Assembly (NCBI GenBank): GCA_963715635.1
Contig: OY970261.1
Span: 3,224,001 to 3,288,000 of the forward strand
Source of the DNA: JAPKZH01 sp963715635
GTDB lineage: Bacteria > Acidobacteriota > Aminicenantia > Aminicenantales > UBA4085
Direction of reading: 5' to 3'
DNA length: 64,000 nucleotides
Shown here: positions 47,773 through 56,931 of the stretch, in pieces
How positions within the stretch are numbered: the stretch's first letter is position 1
Layout of the letters: every line of letters starts with the position of its first letter
Program-made: the position numbers and the translations under genes
Notes under the pieces: generated by a model
Seen by the model: the letters and a program-made list of their open reading frames with translations, nothing else
Told to the model about the DNA's origin: nothing
Databases searched by the model: none

Positions 47773-49139
47773 TTTTTCATCGTCAGGACGGAAAAGGGGA
47801 CAATCCACCACAGGAAAAAGGCTGTAATTAAGCCATAAGGGATTCCATAAAGAAAGGCCATGCTCTTGTTTGTGCGAAGATAATAGAGAGAAAGAATAAA
47901 GGAAGATATCACGAGAAAAGCCAAGTGTCGGACCATGAACAGAGGATTAACGGCAAACGAATAAACAACGATCCCCAGGGAAAACAAGTGAAAAGGATGG
48001 AGAAAATTTAAAAATATAAAGTCGATAACCGGCAAGATGCGGTGCTTCTTTCTGTAACGGGAAAAGATGAACCGAGCCAGAAAAACAGATTCCCGGACAT
48101 AGCTTCTCGTCCAGCGCAGATACATTAAGTTCATCTTACCGAACTTGGCAGGCGCCGTTGTATAGACAACCGCGTTGGATTGGTATTTGACCAAGTGACC
48201 CGACCTAAGAATCAAAGTCGTCAGGGCCCGATCTTCTCCGTGGGTACAAGGGGCATTTAAAAATTTCTGATTGAGAAATTCGTGGACAAATCCCTTCAAA
48301 AGACTTTTTCGGTAGGCCGTTAGGGCGCCAGGGCAGCAGACAACGGTTCCATAGGTGCTTTGGTAAGCGCGTCCGAAATCGAACGAGATCGAATAGCGAA
48401 CCGACAACATACGCGTCAAAAAATTTTCTGTTTCGTTTAAGACGGCCACTCGTCCGGAGACGGCGCCTGTTTCAGGATCTTTGAGCAACGGGATAAGCAG
48501 GTTTCGAATGGCGTTGCGCCCGATTTTGCTGTCCCCGTCAAATGTCACAATAATATCACCCTTAGATTTTTTTAGGCCAACATAAAGTGCCTTTCTTTTC
48601 CCCAGGTTTTTTCTAAAATTGACGACCCTGATCCGGTCTCCATATTTTTGTTTAGCCCGCATCATATAATAATAAGTCATGTCTGTCGACCCATCATTCA
48701 CGCAAATGAGCTCCAGTTTCTCCTGGGGGTAGTTGCTGCTGAATATCGAATCGATCGATTTGCCAATCAGTTCTTCTTCGTTCAGGGCGGACATAACCAC
48801 AGACACAAACGGCCATTCCACATCCTGGCCTTCCTCTTGAAGCGCCTGAGGCTTATAGCGAAGCCAGAGGATCGTCTGAAGCATGAGCGCCAAAACAACG
48901 CTCGCGGCGGAAACAAGCAAAGGATAAGTGGCAAGTCTCAAGAATTTTGTGCTCTGTAAAAATTCTGACCAGTAATCGAACAGCCGAAACTTGATCGAAA
49001 CGATCAGGATTAAAGCACTACTGATGATGATTAAAAAAACAATGATAGAATCAATACGTTCTTTTAAAACCGGAAGATTAAAGATAAAGCTCCGCGGCTG
49101 ACCCTCCATGTCAAGTTCGTCAAACGTTTCTTCCCACAT
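47751..49139 (-). CDS. Processive-type family 2 glycosyltransferase (hyaluronan/chitin synthase-like)
   Basis: 462 residues. Two N-terminal spans (about 30-50, 70-95), then a GT2 domain: SVVMSALNEEE, VNDGSTD, TFDGDSKI (DxD-type), GEDRALTT (catalytic base region) and YLRWTRSYVRES, close to the QxxRW motif; three to four C-terminal spans. Such enzymes polymerise and export a beta-linked polysaccharide from UDP-sugars. No synthase partner genes are nearby. It lies between the two CHAT genes. Confidence 0.88.
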   Translation of the reverse strand: MWEETFDELDMEGQPRSFIFNLPVLKERIDSIIVFLIIISSALILIVSIKFRLFDYWSEFLQSTKFLRLATYPLLVSAASVVLALMLQTILWLRYKPQALQEEGQDVEWPFVSVVMSALNEEELIGKSIDSIFSSNYPQEKLELICVNDGSTDMTYYYMMRAKQKYGDRIRVVNFRKNLGKRKALYVGLKKSKGDIIVTFDGDSKIGRNAIRNLLIPLLKDPETGAVSGRVAVLNETENFLTRMLSVRYSISFDFGRAYQSTYGTVVCCPGALTAYRKSLLKGFVHEFLNQKFLNAPCTHGEDRALTTLILRSGHLVKYQSNAVVYTTAPAKFGKMNLMYLRWTRSYVRESVFLARFIFSRYRKKHRILPVIDFIFLNFLHPFHLFSLGIVVYSFAVNPLFMVRHLAFLVISSFILSLYYLRTNKSMAFLYGIPYGLITAFFLWWIVPFSVLTMKNQSWLTR

Positions 49140-49282
49140 GTCGCTTCTCGAAATTTCTTCAGACTGAGAATATATTCCTTCTTTAAAGTGAAATCTTTAT
49201 CTGTAGAAAGAGAGGATGATATTCGCTTTTTGAAGATTGAATACTAATCAATATGGGGAAAAAAGTCAAGTCAAAACAGCCC

Positions 49283-50221
49283 TCAATTTTTTCGGATGCA
49301 ATCCGACATTTGATACTTTTCTAAAATCCTGTAAAATTGCCTGCGGCTTTTTCCGATCTCAGAGGCCGCCCGCGTCTTATTCCAGCGGCAATTCTCCAAG
49401 ACTTGCCTGAGTTGATCCGGGGCACCTTCGAAATCTTCTTTGCCAGAGGCAGTTCCTTCCTCGATTTGGAGATCGGTTTCTTGGATTTGATCTGATTCCG
49501 AAAACGCAAATGCTCTCTCTATAACATTTTCGAGTTCCCTGATGTTGCCCGGAAAATCATGCGAGATCAATTTGCTTAGGGCGCTTGGAGAAAATGTCTT
49601 TTTTGTATTCCCTATCTGATTTTGCCGGTCGAGAAAATGCTCTGCCAGCAACGGAATATCCTCTTTCCTTTCCCGCAAGGGAGGGACGACGAATTTTAAA
49701 ACCGTAATCCGGTAATACAAGTCTTGCCGAAACGTCCCCCTTCGGACTCTTCCCAGAAGGTCCTCGTTTGTGGCAAAAATGAAGCGAACATCTATAGCTC
49801 TGAAAGCGGTTTCGCCGATTCTCCGGATTTCCTTTCCTTCAATGACCCTTAAGAGTTTTGCTTGCAAGACAAGAGACAAGTTGCCGATCTCATCCAAGAA
49901 AGCCGTTCCTCCCGGTGCAACCTCCAGAAGCCCGGGCTTTTCTTTGAACGCCCCGGTAAAAGATCCCCTGGCATAGCCAAAAAGTTCGGCTTCAAATAAG
50001 TCTTCGGGGATATCCGAACAATTGATCGCGATATAAGCTCCTTTTCTTCGCGGGCTCAGGGCATGAATGTTCCTCGCCATTAGATCTTTTCCCGTGCCAG
50101 TTTCGCCCAAAATCAATACATGGGATGCGCATCGGGCCGCCTTGGCGATAAACTCACGCTTACCTCTAACAGCCGCGCTTTTTCCAATAATTAGCGTATT
50201 ATCTAGATCCAATAGATCCAT
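49283..50221 (-). CDS. Sigma54-dependent activator lacking a sensory domain
   Basis: 312 residues. The AAA+ domain starts almost at once: Walker A GETGTGKD (about 40-47), the sigma54-contact loop as GSFTGA rather than GAFTGA, Walker B FLDEIGNL, and arginine fingers in FRQDLYYR. A Fis-type helix-turn-helix ends the protein (NKTRAASEIGKSRRQFYRIL). With no N-terminal receiver, GAF or PAS domain, control must come from another protein, as in PspF. It is divergent to the sigma factor gene with 130 bp between. Confidence 0.9.
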   Translation of the reverse strand: MDLLDLDNTLIIGKSAAVRGKREFIAKAARCASHVLILGETGTGKDLMARNIHALSPRRKGAYIAINCSDIPEDLFEAELFGYARGSFTGAFKEKPGLLEVAPGGTAFLDEIGNLSLVLQAKLLRVIEGKEIRRIGETAFRAIDVRFIFATNEDLLGRVRRGTFRQDLYYRITVLKFVVPPLRERKEDIPLLAEHFLDRQNQIGNTKKTFSPSALSKLISHDFPGNIRELENVIERAFAFSESDQIQETDLQIEEGTASGKEDFEGAPDQLRQVLENCRWNKTRAASEIGKSRRQFYRILEKYQMSDCIRKN

Positions 50222-50351
50222 CCAAAATTTTGGTGCATGCCTTTTACCTAAGAATAAACGTCATTCCCTAAAAAAATTCTCACAAATATGCAATTTTTGA
50301 GAAAAATCATTAAAAATTCCATCTATATTATTGTATATATAGGGCAGCCCC

Positions 50352-50924
50352 ATGACGGCCCCGGCTAGGATGCACATGAACTGGGACGAGAAAAAAGAGA
50401 AAGAGCTCGCCGAAATCCTCGAAAGGTTCTCAAGGTTTATTCAGGCCCACATTCAGAAATTCAACCTCAATAAGTTTGGGCTGGACATCGATGATATCTT
50501 CCAGGAAGTCAAAATCAAAATTTGGAAAATTTTGCACAATGAGAAAAAAATCGTTAATTATTCGTCTTATATAAAGAAAATTGTGGATTCATCCGTCATC
50601 GACCAGCTGAGAAAACTCAAGCGCGAGGAGGGTATCTATCTTCACGAAAAAAACAAAAAAATCTCCGAGCAAAAGAGTAATTATGTCTCCGATGAATTTT
50701 ATGGCCAAAGGGACATGAAAGAAATTGTCGGTAGGGCGGTGGCAGGTTTGATCGAATCACGGAGAAAAGTGGTTAAACTCTATCTGTTAAATATGAATAT
50801 CGAAGAAATCGCCGCCTATTTCCGATGGAGCAAGGACAAGACAAGAAATCTCCTTTATCGCGGCCTGGCGGATTTGAAAAAAATACTAAAAGAACACGAC
50901 ATCGATTATGAAGATCACTCATAA
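50352..50924 (+). CDS. Sigma-70 family (ECF-like) RNA polymerase sigma factor
   Basis: 190 residues from ATG 50352; ATG 50376 (MNWDEKK) with AGGA upstream is an alternative. Region 2 lies at about 25-95 (DIDDIFQEVKIKIWK, SSVIDQLRKLKREE) and region 4 at about 130-185 (MNIEEIAAYFRWSKDKTRNLLYRGL). The end overlaps the next gene by 17 bp, the usual layout of an ECF sigma factor and its anti-sigma partner. Lysine-rich, in line with the AT-rich region. Targets unknown; the CHAT genes and the glycosyltransferase are candidates. Confidence 0.85.
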   Translation: MTAPARMHMNWDEKKEKELAEILERFSRFIQAHIQKFNLNKFGLDIDDIFQEVKIKIWKILHNEKKIVNYSSYIKKIVDSSVIDQLRKLKREEGIYLHEKNKKISEQKSNYVSDEFYGQRDMKEIVGRAVAGLIESRRKVVKLYLLNMNIEEIAAYFRWSKDKTRNLLYRGLADLKKILKEHDIDYEDHS

Positions 50925-51633
50925 GGATCTATGCGCCTTTTATCAATCCTATATCAGCGGGAGACTGCCCCCATCCCGAGACAATTGCCCCGCCATGCCT
51001 GACCTCATAGAATTTTTTAGTCCAAAAAGCTCCAGAAAGTTTAAAACAAGGATCATTGACCATATCACCCAATGCGCCCCCTGCGCCCGGGAATTCGATT
51101 TGATACTCACAATCAAACGAAGCGCGGGAGAAATGGACCGGGAAATTATGAGGTTGCTTGGGGCCGATAACAAACCCCAAGAATCTTCTGTTCGTCGTTT
51201 GAAAAAAATGGCCTTCTCCCATCCAATCTGGAAGTACGCCGCCTTGGCCATCGGGATTGTTTCGCTCTCTTTAAGCGTCTTGACACTCCTGAATACAAAT
51301 CCGGAATTCTTTATCGAAGGACAAAATGGCCGTGGGGACTTAGAGACAGACGTTCGGTTGGTCAAGCCCGTTAACGACAAGTTTGAAAGATCTCATCTCG
51401 TCTTCACATGGAAAGTTCACAAAGGGGCAAATTCCTATGCCCTCGATCTCTTTGACGAGTCCCTTCGGATAATCTGGAAAAGCCCAAACTTGAGGGAAAC
51501 CCAATATCATCTTCCTCCAGATATCATTCAAAAACTGGAGCCGTTTCATACCTATTTCTGGATGATAACAGTCACGATGCAGAATGGAACTAACATAGAA
51601 TCCCCTCTGGCCAACTTTTTCTTGGTTCAATAA
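50908..51633 (+). CDS. Membrane zinc-finger protein, probable anti-sigma factor
   Basis: 241 residues. Cytoplasmic part of about 100 residues with a zf-HC2-like HITQCAPC motif (HxxxCxxC), one span (about 110-131), and an outer domain of about 100 residues with a fibronectin-like strand pattern (HLVFTWKVHKGANSYALDL). The layout fits an anti-sigma factor that holds the upstream sigma factor at the membrane and senses the periplasm. The exposed C-terminal domain could be a substrate for the neighbouring periplasmic CHAT proteins; this is inference. It meets the second CHAT gene end to end (adjacent stop codons). Confidence 0.75.
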   Translation: MKITHKDLCAFYQSYISGRLPPSRDNCPAMPDLIEFFSPKSSRKFKTRIIDHITQCAPCAREFDLILTIKRSAGEMDREIMRLLGADNKPQESSVRRLKKMAFSHPIWKYAALAIGIVSLSLSVLTLLNTNPEFFIEGQNGRGDLETDVRLVKPVNDKFERSHLVFTWKVHKGANSYALDLFDESLRIIWKSPNLRETQYHLPPDIIQKLEPFHTYFWMITVTMQNGTNIESPLANFFLVQ

Positions 51634-54588
51634 TCAACGAAAATCAATTCTTGATTCGCAGTCGCCGTTCAAGATAAAGCCCGCCCAATAATAAGGATTA
51701 GAGAAATCCGATTGAATCATCTCCAATTTGGTGAGACGCAGGGCTTCTGCGATATTGCGACCTTGCGCCAGCCAACGATAAAATTTCTTCATAAAAAACG
51801 CCGTCGATTTGTCGGTCACGGGCCATAACGTCGATAAAACGGAATTTGCACCGGAATAGAAAAACATCCTTGTTAGACCCAACATTCCCTCTCCTTTTTC
51901 CAGCTTCCCCAGCCCCGTTTGACACGCCGATAAAATAACCAGATTCGCGTTGAGCCTGAGATTATAGAGTTCCCGGACCTGGAGAAAACCGTCTTCTTCA
52001 CGTCGATTGTCCTGGGATAGGACAAGGGCCGACCGGAAAGGCTGATTTTCGTCTAAGAGCGCATGGCAGGCAAAATGAATGATCTGATAATTGTTGCGGG
52101 GAGGCTTTTTCACATTCTCCTCGGTGGCATTTTTGCCTAGATAAATGTCTCTTCTATCTTTTGGGAAATATTTCGATACCTCCCTGATTTCGCCCCTTGC
52201 AAAGGGAATGGGCAAGAAATTAAAGCCCTGATTTAAATAAAATTCAGTTAAGATATTTTCGGGTGTCGTCTCTTTTGCGGGAAGAGAATTTAGATCCGGA
52301 TATGCAGGGTCTCCGAAAGCCAGAAGGCCGCTCGACTTCTTCCCCGTCAACCTTTTTTCGAATAGGAATAAAAGAACCGAAGATGAAGGTGCGTACGAAA
52401 CTTGAAATTGGTTTATTAAATAATCCGGTCCTTGATTCTTTTGACCCCAAATCAATGTCTCAAACGGCAAATAATAAAGAATTCCGTCGGGAATAATAAT
52501 GAGCTTTTCAATCCCTCGATATTTTGCGTCATTTAATGGAAAGAGAAATTCACTAAACAGACGTATCCCCCCTAGAGTGCCCAGGAATTCTTTTTGCGGA
52601 TGCCCGGAGAGGATTTTCAGGTACCCCTTTACGGATTTTTCTATTTCCTGCCTTGAAGGAAGAGGATAAAAATCGAGCGCGTTTTTGGTAATAAAAAACA
52701 GGTATGAACGCTGATCGCCCAAAAAATATTCCACTAAAGCTGTTTTGCCATCTAGTAACCGTTCCCGAACTCCGTCCAGGGAGGAAAGCTCTGGAGAGAC
52801 CAGGCTGGCCGCCTCCGGGTTTTCCTCTCTCATCTTCGAAATGAGCCTCATATAGCTGTCTTCCTCTTGAGACAATTTCTCTCCGAGTGCCATTTTATCT
52901 TTCTCGGAGAGCCCCGGCTGCGAGATTTTAAAAATGATCGACGTTATTTGACCTGATATTCTATTCTCTTCATCCCGCAACTCTTGGCTTAAATTCTCAC
53001 GGATATCGATCTTGGATTCTGCAAGCCCCTCTAAAAATGCTCGGGCTTTTAATTTTTCAACAAAGTAATAAATTTCCTTCTCGATTTTTTCGGAGTGGTC
53101 TTCTCGTCCTAGCTTGTATAATAGATTAATTAAAGATTCATGAACTTTAAGCTTATTCCTGACAAAGCCTGCTTTGAATGTATCAAGAAAAATCTGGCTT
53201 CTAATTCTATCGATGATGTCAATCGATTTCTTATAGCAGTCTAAGGCCGGAATGTATTTTTCATTTCTTTCATAACACTGCCCCATCCCGTAATATGCTT
53301 CCCATAGGATTTTCGCGTTGTTTGTCTTTAAGGATAATTCCACAGAACGTTTAAAATAGCCCGAAGCTTCCTGATTATTACCTAAATAGAGGTAACTATT
53401 TCCTATGTTATTACTTATATTGCTAATTTCTTCGATATCTTGAAGTTCTATTGCTTTGTTAAGGCCTAGTTTATAGTATTCAAATGCATTACTATAATCT
53501 CTTAAACAATAATAGGTTTCTCCAATATTATTTAGAACCTTAATTTCATTCTTTATATCTCCTTTTTTTATCGCCAATAAAAGTGCTTTACGTAAATAAG
53601 ATATTGATTTACTAAAATCTTCGCTTTTTTCTTGGAGAATTCCTTTATTTCTTAAAATAACGCCTAAATTATTCAAACCCATATAAATATAATTCTCGTT
53701 ATTTAAATCTTGATCGATTTTCAGCGCTTTTGATAAGAATTCTAATGCCTTTTCGTAATCGCCCAAATCCATATATAATAAAGCAAGATTAGTCAGACTC
53801 TGTGACTCACTCTCAATAGCGTTTTCTTTATTCGCAATTTCAAGGGAGAGCTGGAAATATTTGAAGGCTTTCGAAAAGTTGCTAATCTTCCAATAATAAA
53901 GGCCGATGTTATTAAAACAAATTCCTTCTTCCCTCCTGTTGTTGATCTGATGAGCATTCTTTTGAGCCTCTATATTCAGGTCAAAAAACTCTCTGAATCT
54001 ATTTAGCTCCCAATAATTGACGCTCATTTGACGAAGACATTTGACCTCGTGCTCTCTGCTTTGAATGCCTCTGGCCAAGGCGACTGCTTTTTCGAGGATC
54101 TGGATGGATTGCTGATATTTTCCCAAGGAACGCGCTGCTTTTCCTTGTGAATACAAGTCAAATATTTCTAAAGCTGTTGTGCATACCTGCTCTTCTTTTT
54201 TTAGATTCAATGAACGGGCTAATGACAGGGCTCTACCATAAAAATCCGAACATTCTTGCATGCGGCCGAGATTCCAGTTCAGGAGCCCTAATCTGGCCAG
54301 GCAGAGGAGCTCATCTCTCCTGTTCTTTAGTTGCCTTGCCAGCCGCAAAGCTTCCCCAAATTGGACTGCCGATGTTTGAAAATTCCCCATCTTTAGTTGA
54401 ATTTCGCCATCGGCCACGGCCTTCTTATAGACCTGCAAAGGGCCGGGATCGTCTGCGTCTGCTATGGAATAGACAGGCAGGAGAAAAGGCAGAATGAATG
54501 CGACACAAAAAATGCCGACTTTTTTATCGAAGGCTATCCTCCCTCTCCCCACGTCAACAAGGGGAGAAATATAATAAGGATTCCCCAA
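51634..54588 (-). CDS. TPR-CHAT protein 2, exported, no C-terminal anchor
   Basis: 984 residues from a TTG at 54588; the true start is unclear because the best ribosome site (GGGAGAGGGAGG) has no ATG/GTG/TTG after it. Signal peptide about 23-43, TPRs about 50-460, linker to about 620, CHAT domain about 650-975 with His842 (HFACHA) and Cys889 (SACQTG). It matches protein 1 throughout (shared LRQMS, FNNIGLYYWKI, SACQTGLG) but ends after the CHAT domain without a membrane span, so it should be soluble in the periplasm. Again the TPR half is AT-richer (16 G/C of 60 at 53581-53640) than the CHAT half (29 of 60 at 51961-52020). Confidence 0.88.
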   Translation of the reverse strand: MGNPYYISPLVDVGRGRIAFDKKVGIFCVAFILPFLLPVYSIADADDPGPLQVYKKAVADGEIQLKMGNFQTSAVQFGEALRLARQLKNRRDELLCLARLGLLNWNLGRMQECSDFYGRALSLARSLNLKKEEQVCTTALEIFDLYSQGKAARSLGKYQQSIQILEKAVALARGIQSREHEVKCLRQMSVNYWELNRFREFFDLNIEAQKNAHQINNRREEGICFNNIGLYYWKISNFSKAFKYFQLSLEIANKENAIESESQSLTNLALLYMDLGDYEKALEFLSKALKIDQDLNNENYIYMGLNNLGVILRNKGILQEKSEDFSKSISYLRKALLLAIKKGDIKNEIKVLNNIGETYYCLRDYSNAFEYYKLGLNKAIELQDIEEISNISNNIGNSYLYLGNNQEASGYFKRSVELSLKTNNAKILWEAYYGMGQCYERNEKYIPALDCYKKSIDIIDRIRSQIFLDTFKAGFVRNKLKVHESLINLLYKLGREDHSEKIEKEIYYFVEKLKARAFLEGLAESKIDIRENLSQELRDEENRISGQITSIIFKISQPGLSEKDKMALGEKLSQEEDSYMRLISKMREENPEAASLVSPELSSLDGVRERLLDGKTALVEYFLGDQRSYLFFITKNALDFYPLPSRQEIEKSVKGYLKILSGHPQKEFLGTLGGIRLFSEFLFPLNDAKYRGIEKLIIIPDGILYYLPFETLIWGQKNQGPDYLINQFQVSYAPSSSVLLFLFEKRLTGKKSSGLLAFGDPAYPDLNSLPAKETTPENILTEFYLNQGFNFLPIPFARGEIREVSKYFPKDRRDIYLGKNATEENVKKPPRNNYQIIHFACHALLDENQPFRSALVLSQDNRREEDGFLQVRELYNLRLNANLVILSACQTGLGKLEKGEGMLGLTRMFFYSGANSVLSTLWPVTDKSTAFFMKKFYRWLAQGRNIAEALRLTKLEMIQSDFSNPYYWAGFILNGDCESRIDFR

Positions 54589-54681
54589 AATGTCAATAAT
54601 ATGATTTTCATATAATCGCTTTGATATTTTTCTTTCTCTGGAATATGTTTTCTTCCGATTATTAAGAGTGAGGCAAATCCA

Positions 54682-55283
54682 TTGAGTACCAAACGAAAGA
54701 TCGGATTTTTCGTCTTTTTAATAAGCTGTCTTCTTATCCAACCCGCTTGGCCAGACGAATCAGGGAGAAAGCTCGTCCTTCGAAAAGACGCGTTTTTCGG
54801 CCTCCATTTCGACCTTCATCCGAATAAAACCGACACAGACCTCGGCACCGATGTGTCTGAGGAGAACGTCAGCCTCCTACTCAATCGAGTGAAGCCGGAT
54901 TATGTACAGTATGATTGCAAGGGACATGTTGGTTGGGCCGGGTATCCGACCAAAATCGGTTGGCCCGCCCCTGGGATCAAGCGAGACAGCCTGGCCGTCT
55001 GGCGCAAAGTGATGCGCGAGCACGGTGTGGCGCTTTTTATCCACTACTCAGGAGTTTGGGACTCGCAAGCAATCGAGCACCATCCGGAATGGGCCCGTAT
55101 TGATGAAAAAGGAAACCGGGATCCGAACAACACAAGTGTCTTCGGAGCCTATCAGGACGAATTCCTTATCCCTCAGCTCAAGGAAGTTGCTTCGGCCTAT
55201 GATTTTTAGACGGAGTCTGGGTGGACGGCGAATGTTGGGCCGCGCAGCTCGATTACTCTCCACTGGCCTTAGCCGCCTTGTAA
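54682..55283 (+). pseudogene. Remnant of a secreted glycoside hydrolase (alpha-L-fucosidase-like)
   Basis: Signal peptide (about 1-24, AWPDE) then a TIM-barrel start as in GH29-like enzymes: FGLHFDLHPNK, GVALFIHYSGVWDS, HHPEWARID. The frame stops at 55207-55209 after a T5 run. A net shift there restores DGVWVDGECWAAQLDYSP, the expected nucleophile-strand region, but that frame ends at 55283 with no further coding sequence before the next gene. About 200 residues remain of an enzyme normally much longer, so it is a truncated, frameshifted relic. Confidence 0.8.
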
Positions 55284-55288
55284 TTTTC

Positions 55289-56911
55289 TTAGGTCTGTGA
55301 AGAAATGTGAGTTGCGCGAAGCTGGCGTCTATTCGGCCGAGATGTCAACATCCTCTTCTGCTCTTTCTTTTCAGAAAAAGTGCGCGGGACAAACACTTTT
55401 TGGCCCGAGGCGGGGTCTGTCCCCGTAAGATACATGCACGTTGACCGGGTCATCGGCGTCGGCGTGAAGATTTGGACTCCCTCGACCGGTTTCTCCCCTT
55501 CTTTTTCCAGACGACGCACCTGACGGGCCAGCTCCTGCGCCTCCTTCTTCCCGCTTCCTGGATGGGCAACCATCAAATAATATTTCAGGTGCTGTTTGCG
55601 GCCTCTATTGATTTTCTTAAACAGGCGGCGGAACTCCTCGAGCGGCCGCGTCTCTTTGTTCATCAAACGCAACACCCCGGAAGAAACATGCTCGGGCGCA
55701 ATCTTGAGCAGGCCCGAGAGGTGATGATCGGACAGTTCCTTAAGATATTCTTCACTCTCCATTGCCAGGTCGTAGCGGATACCGCTCCGAACAAAAACTT
55801 TTTTCACGCCGGGGATCTGGCGCGCCTTTTTCATCAACCGGATCAAACGCTTGTGGCTCCGGTCAAGTCTTGAACAACCTATGCAATCGCGCTCGCACTT
55901 ATCGCGCACCCTGCAGTCCATGCCATACATATTGGCCGTCGGCCCACCTAAGTCATCGATATAGCCTTTGAAATCCGGATGCCGAGTCAAGCGCCGGATT
56001 TCCCCAAGGATGGACTCTTCACTCCTCGAAACAATTCGGTCTCCTTGGTGGAGGGCTAACGAGCAAAACGAGCAGCCGCCGACGCAGCCGCGGTGGATGA
56101 CGACGGAAAACTGGGCCATCCGCAATTCCGGAAAATGGGGGGGGATTGTCCGTGAGAAAGGCAGTTCATAGATCCAATCCAGGTCTTGGGGTTGGTACTC
56201 CGGCATGGGATATTGGAGGACGAAGCGGTTGTCATGGCGCTGAGCAAGAGGCTTCCGGTTGGAGAAGAAATTTTGGGCACGACAAAATTGTTCAGGGCTG
56301 TTGCTCACCTCTTCGAAAGAAGGAATCTCCCGGAAAGGGGAAGGCAATTCTTTCCTTACGATGCATGTTCCGGGGATTCCGGCTAAATCCTCACCCTTCG
56401 CCAGACGATGCGCGATCTCGATGGCCTGCAACTCGCCGGGGCCATAAACAAGGATATCCGCGCGCGAATCGAGCACGATGCTGCGGCGAACCTTGTCTTC
56501 CCAGTAGTCGTAATGAGCGAACCGTCGCAACGAGGCCTCGATGCCGCCAAGCACGATGGCCTTCCCTGGAAATAAATGCCTGATTTTATTGGCATAGACC
56601 AGGACCGCCCGGTCGGGCATGCCCGACTTATACGGCGCATGCTCATCCTTGGCCCGTTCGCGTTTCAGGGGCGTGTAGTTCACAAGCATGCTATCGATAG
56701 AGCCCGACGTAATACCAAAACAAAGCCGCGGCCGGCCGAGCTTTTGAAAATCCGTGTCGCCCTTCCAGTCGGGGCGCTCGATGATTCCGACTTTGTATCG
56801 CTTGGCGTCCAGCACCCGGGCGATCACGCCCACCCCTGAAAGCGGGTGGTCCGCATACGGCTCGCCGCTGATCAGGATGATGTCAAAGCCCGAACCCTTT
56901 GTCGAAATCAT
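55289..56911 (-). CDS. YgiQ-family (UPF0313) radical SAM protein
   Basis: 540 residues. An N-terminal B12-binding-like region (about 10-190: ISGEPYADHPLSG, VLGGIEASLRRFAHYDYW) precedes a radical SAM domain with CVGGCSFCS (CxxxCxxC for the [4Fe-4S] cluster, about residues 275-283), and KIAPEHVSSGVLRLMNK further on. Function of YgiQ proteins is not established. The C-terminus is shorter than in E. coli YgiQ. Operon with the upstream MFS gene (20-bp gap). Confidence 0.92.
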   Translation of the reverse strand: MISTKGSGFDIILISGEPYADHPLSGVGVIARVLDAKRYKVGIIERPDWKGDTDFQKLGRPRLCFGITSGSIDSMLVNYTPLKRERAKDEHAPYKSGMPDRAVLVYANKIRHLFPGKAIVLGGIEASLRRFAHYDYWEDKVRRSIVLDSRADILVYGPGELQAIEIAHRLAKGEDLAGIPGTCIVRKELPSPFREIPSFEEVSNSPEQFCRAQNFFSNRKPLAQRHDNRFVLQYPMPEYQPQDLDWIYELPFSRTIPPHFPELRMAQFSVVIHRGCVGGCSFCSLALHQGDRIVSRSEESILGEIRRLTRHPDFKGYIDDLGGPTANMYGMDCRVRDKCERDCIGCSRLDRSHKRLIRLMKKARQIPGVKKVFVRSGIRYDLAMESEEYLKELSDHHLSGLLKIAPEHVSSGVLRLMNKETRPLEEFRRLFKKINRGRKQHLKYYLMVAHPGSGKKEAQELARQVRRLEKEGEKPVEGVQIFTPTPMTRSTCMYLTGTDPASGQKVFVPRTFSEKKEQKRMLTSRPNRRQLRATHISSQT

Positions 56912-56931
56912 GATTTCGGATCTTTCCGTTG

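Noticed and set aside
44770..54588. Type III-E (Craspase-like) CRISPR association of the CHAT-TPR proteins
   Set aside because: No gRAMP effector or CRISPR array, and the CHAT proteins carry signal peptides, so they work outside the cytoplasm.
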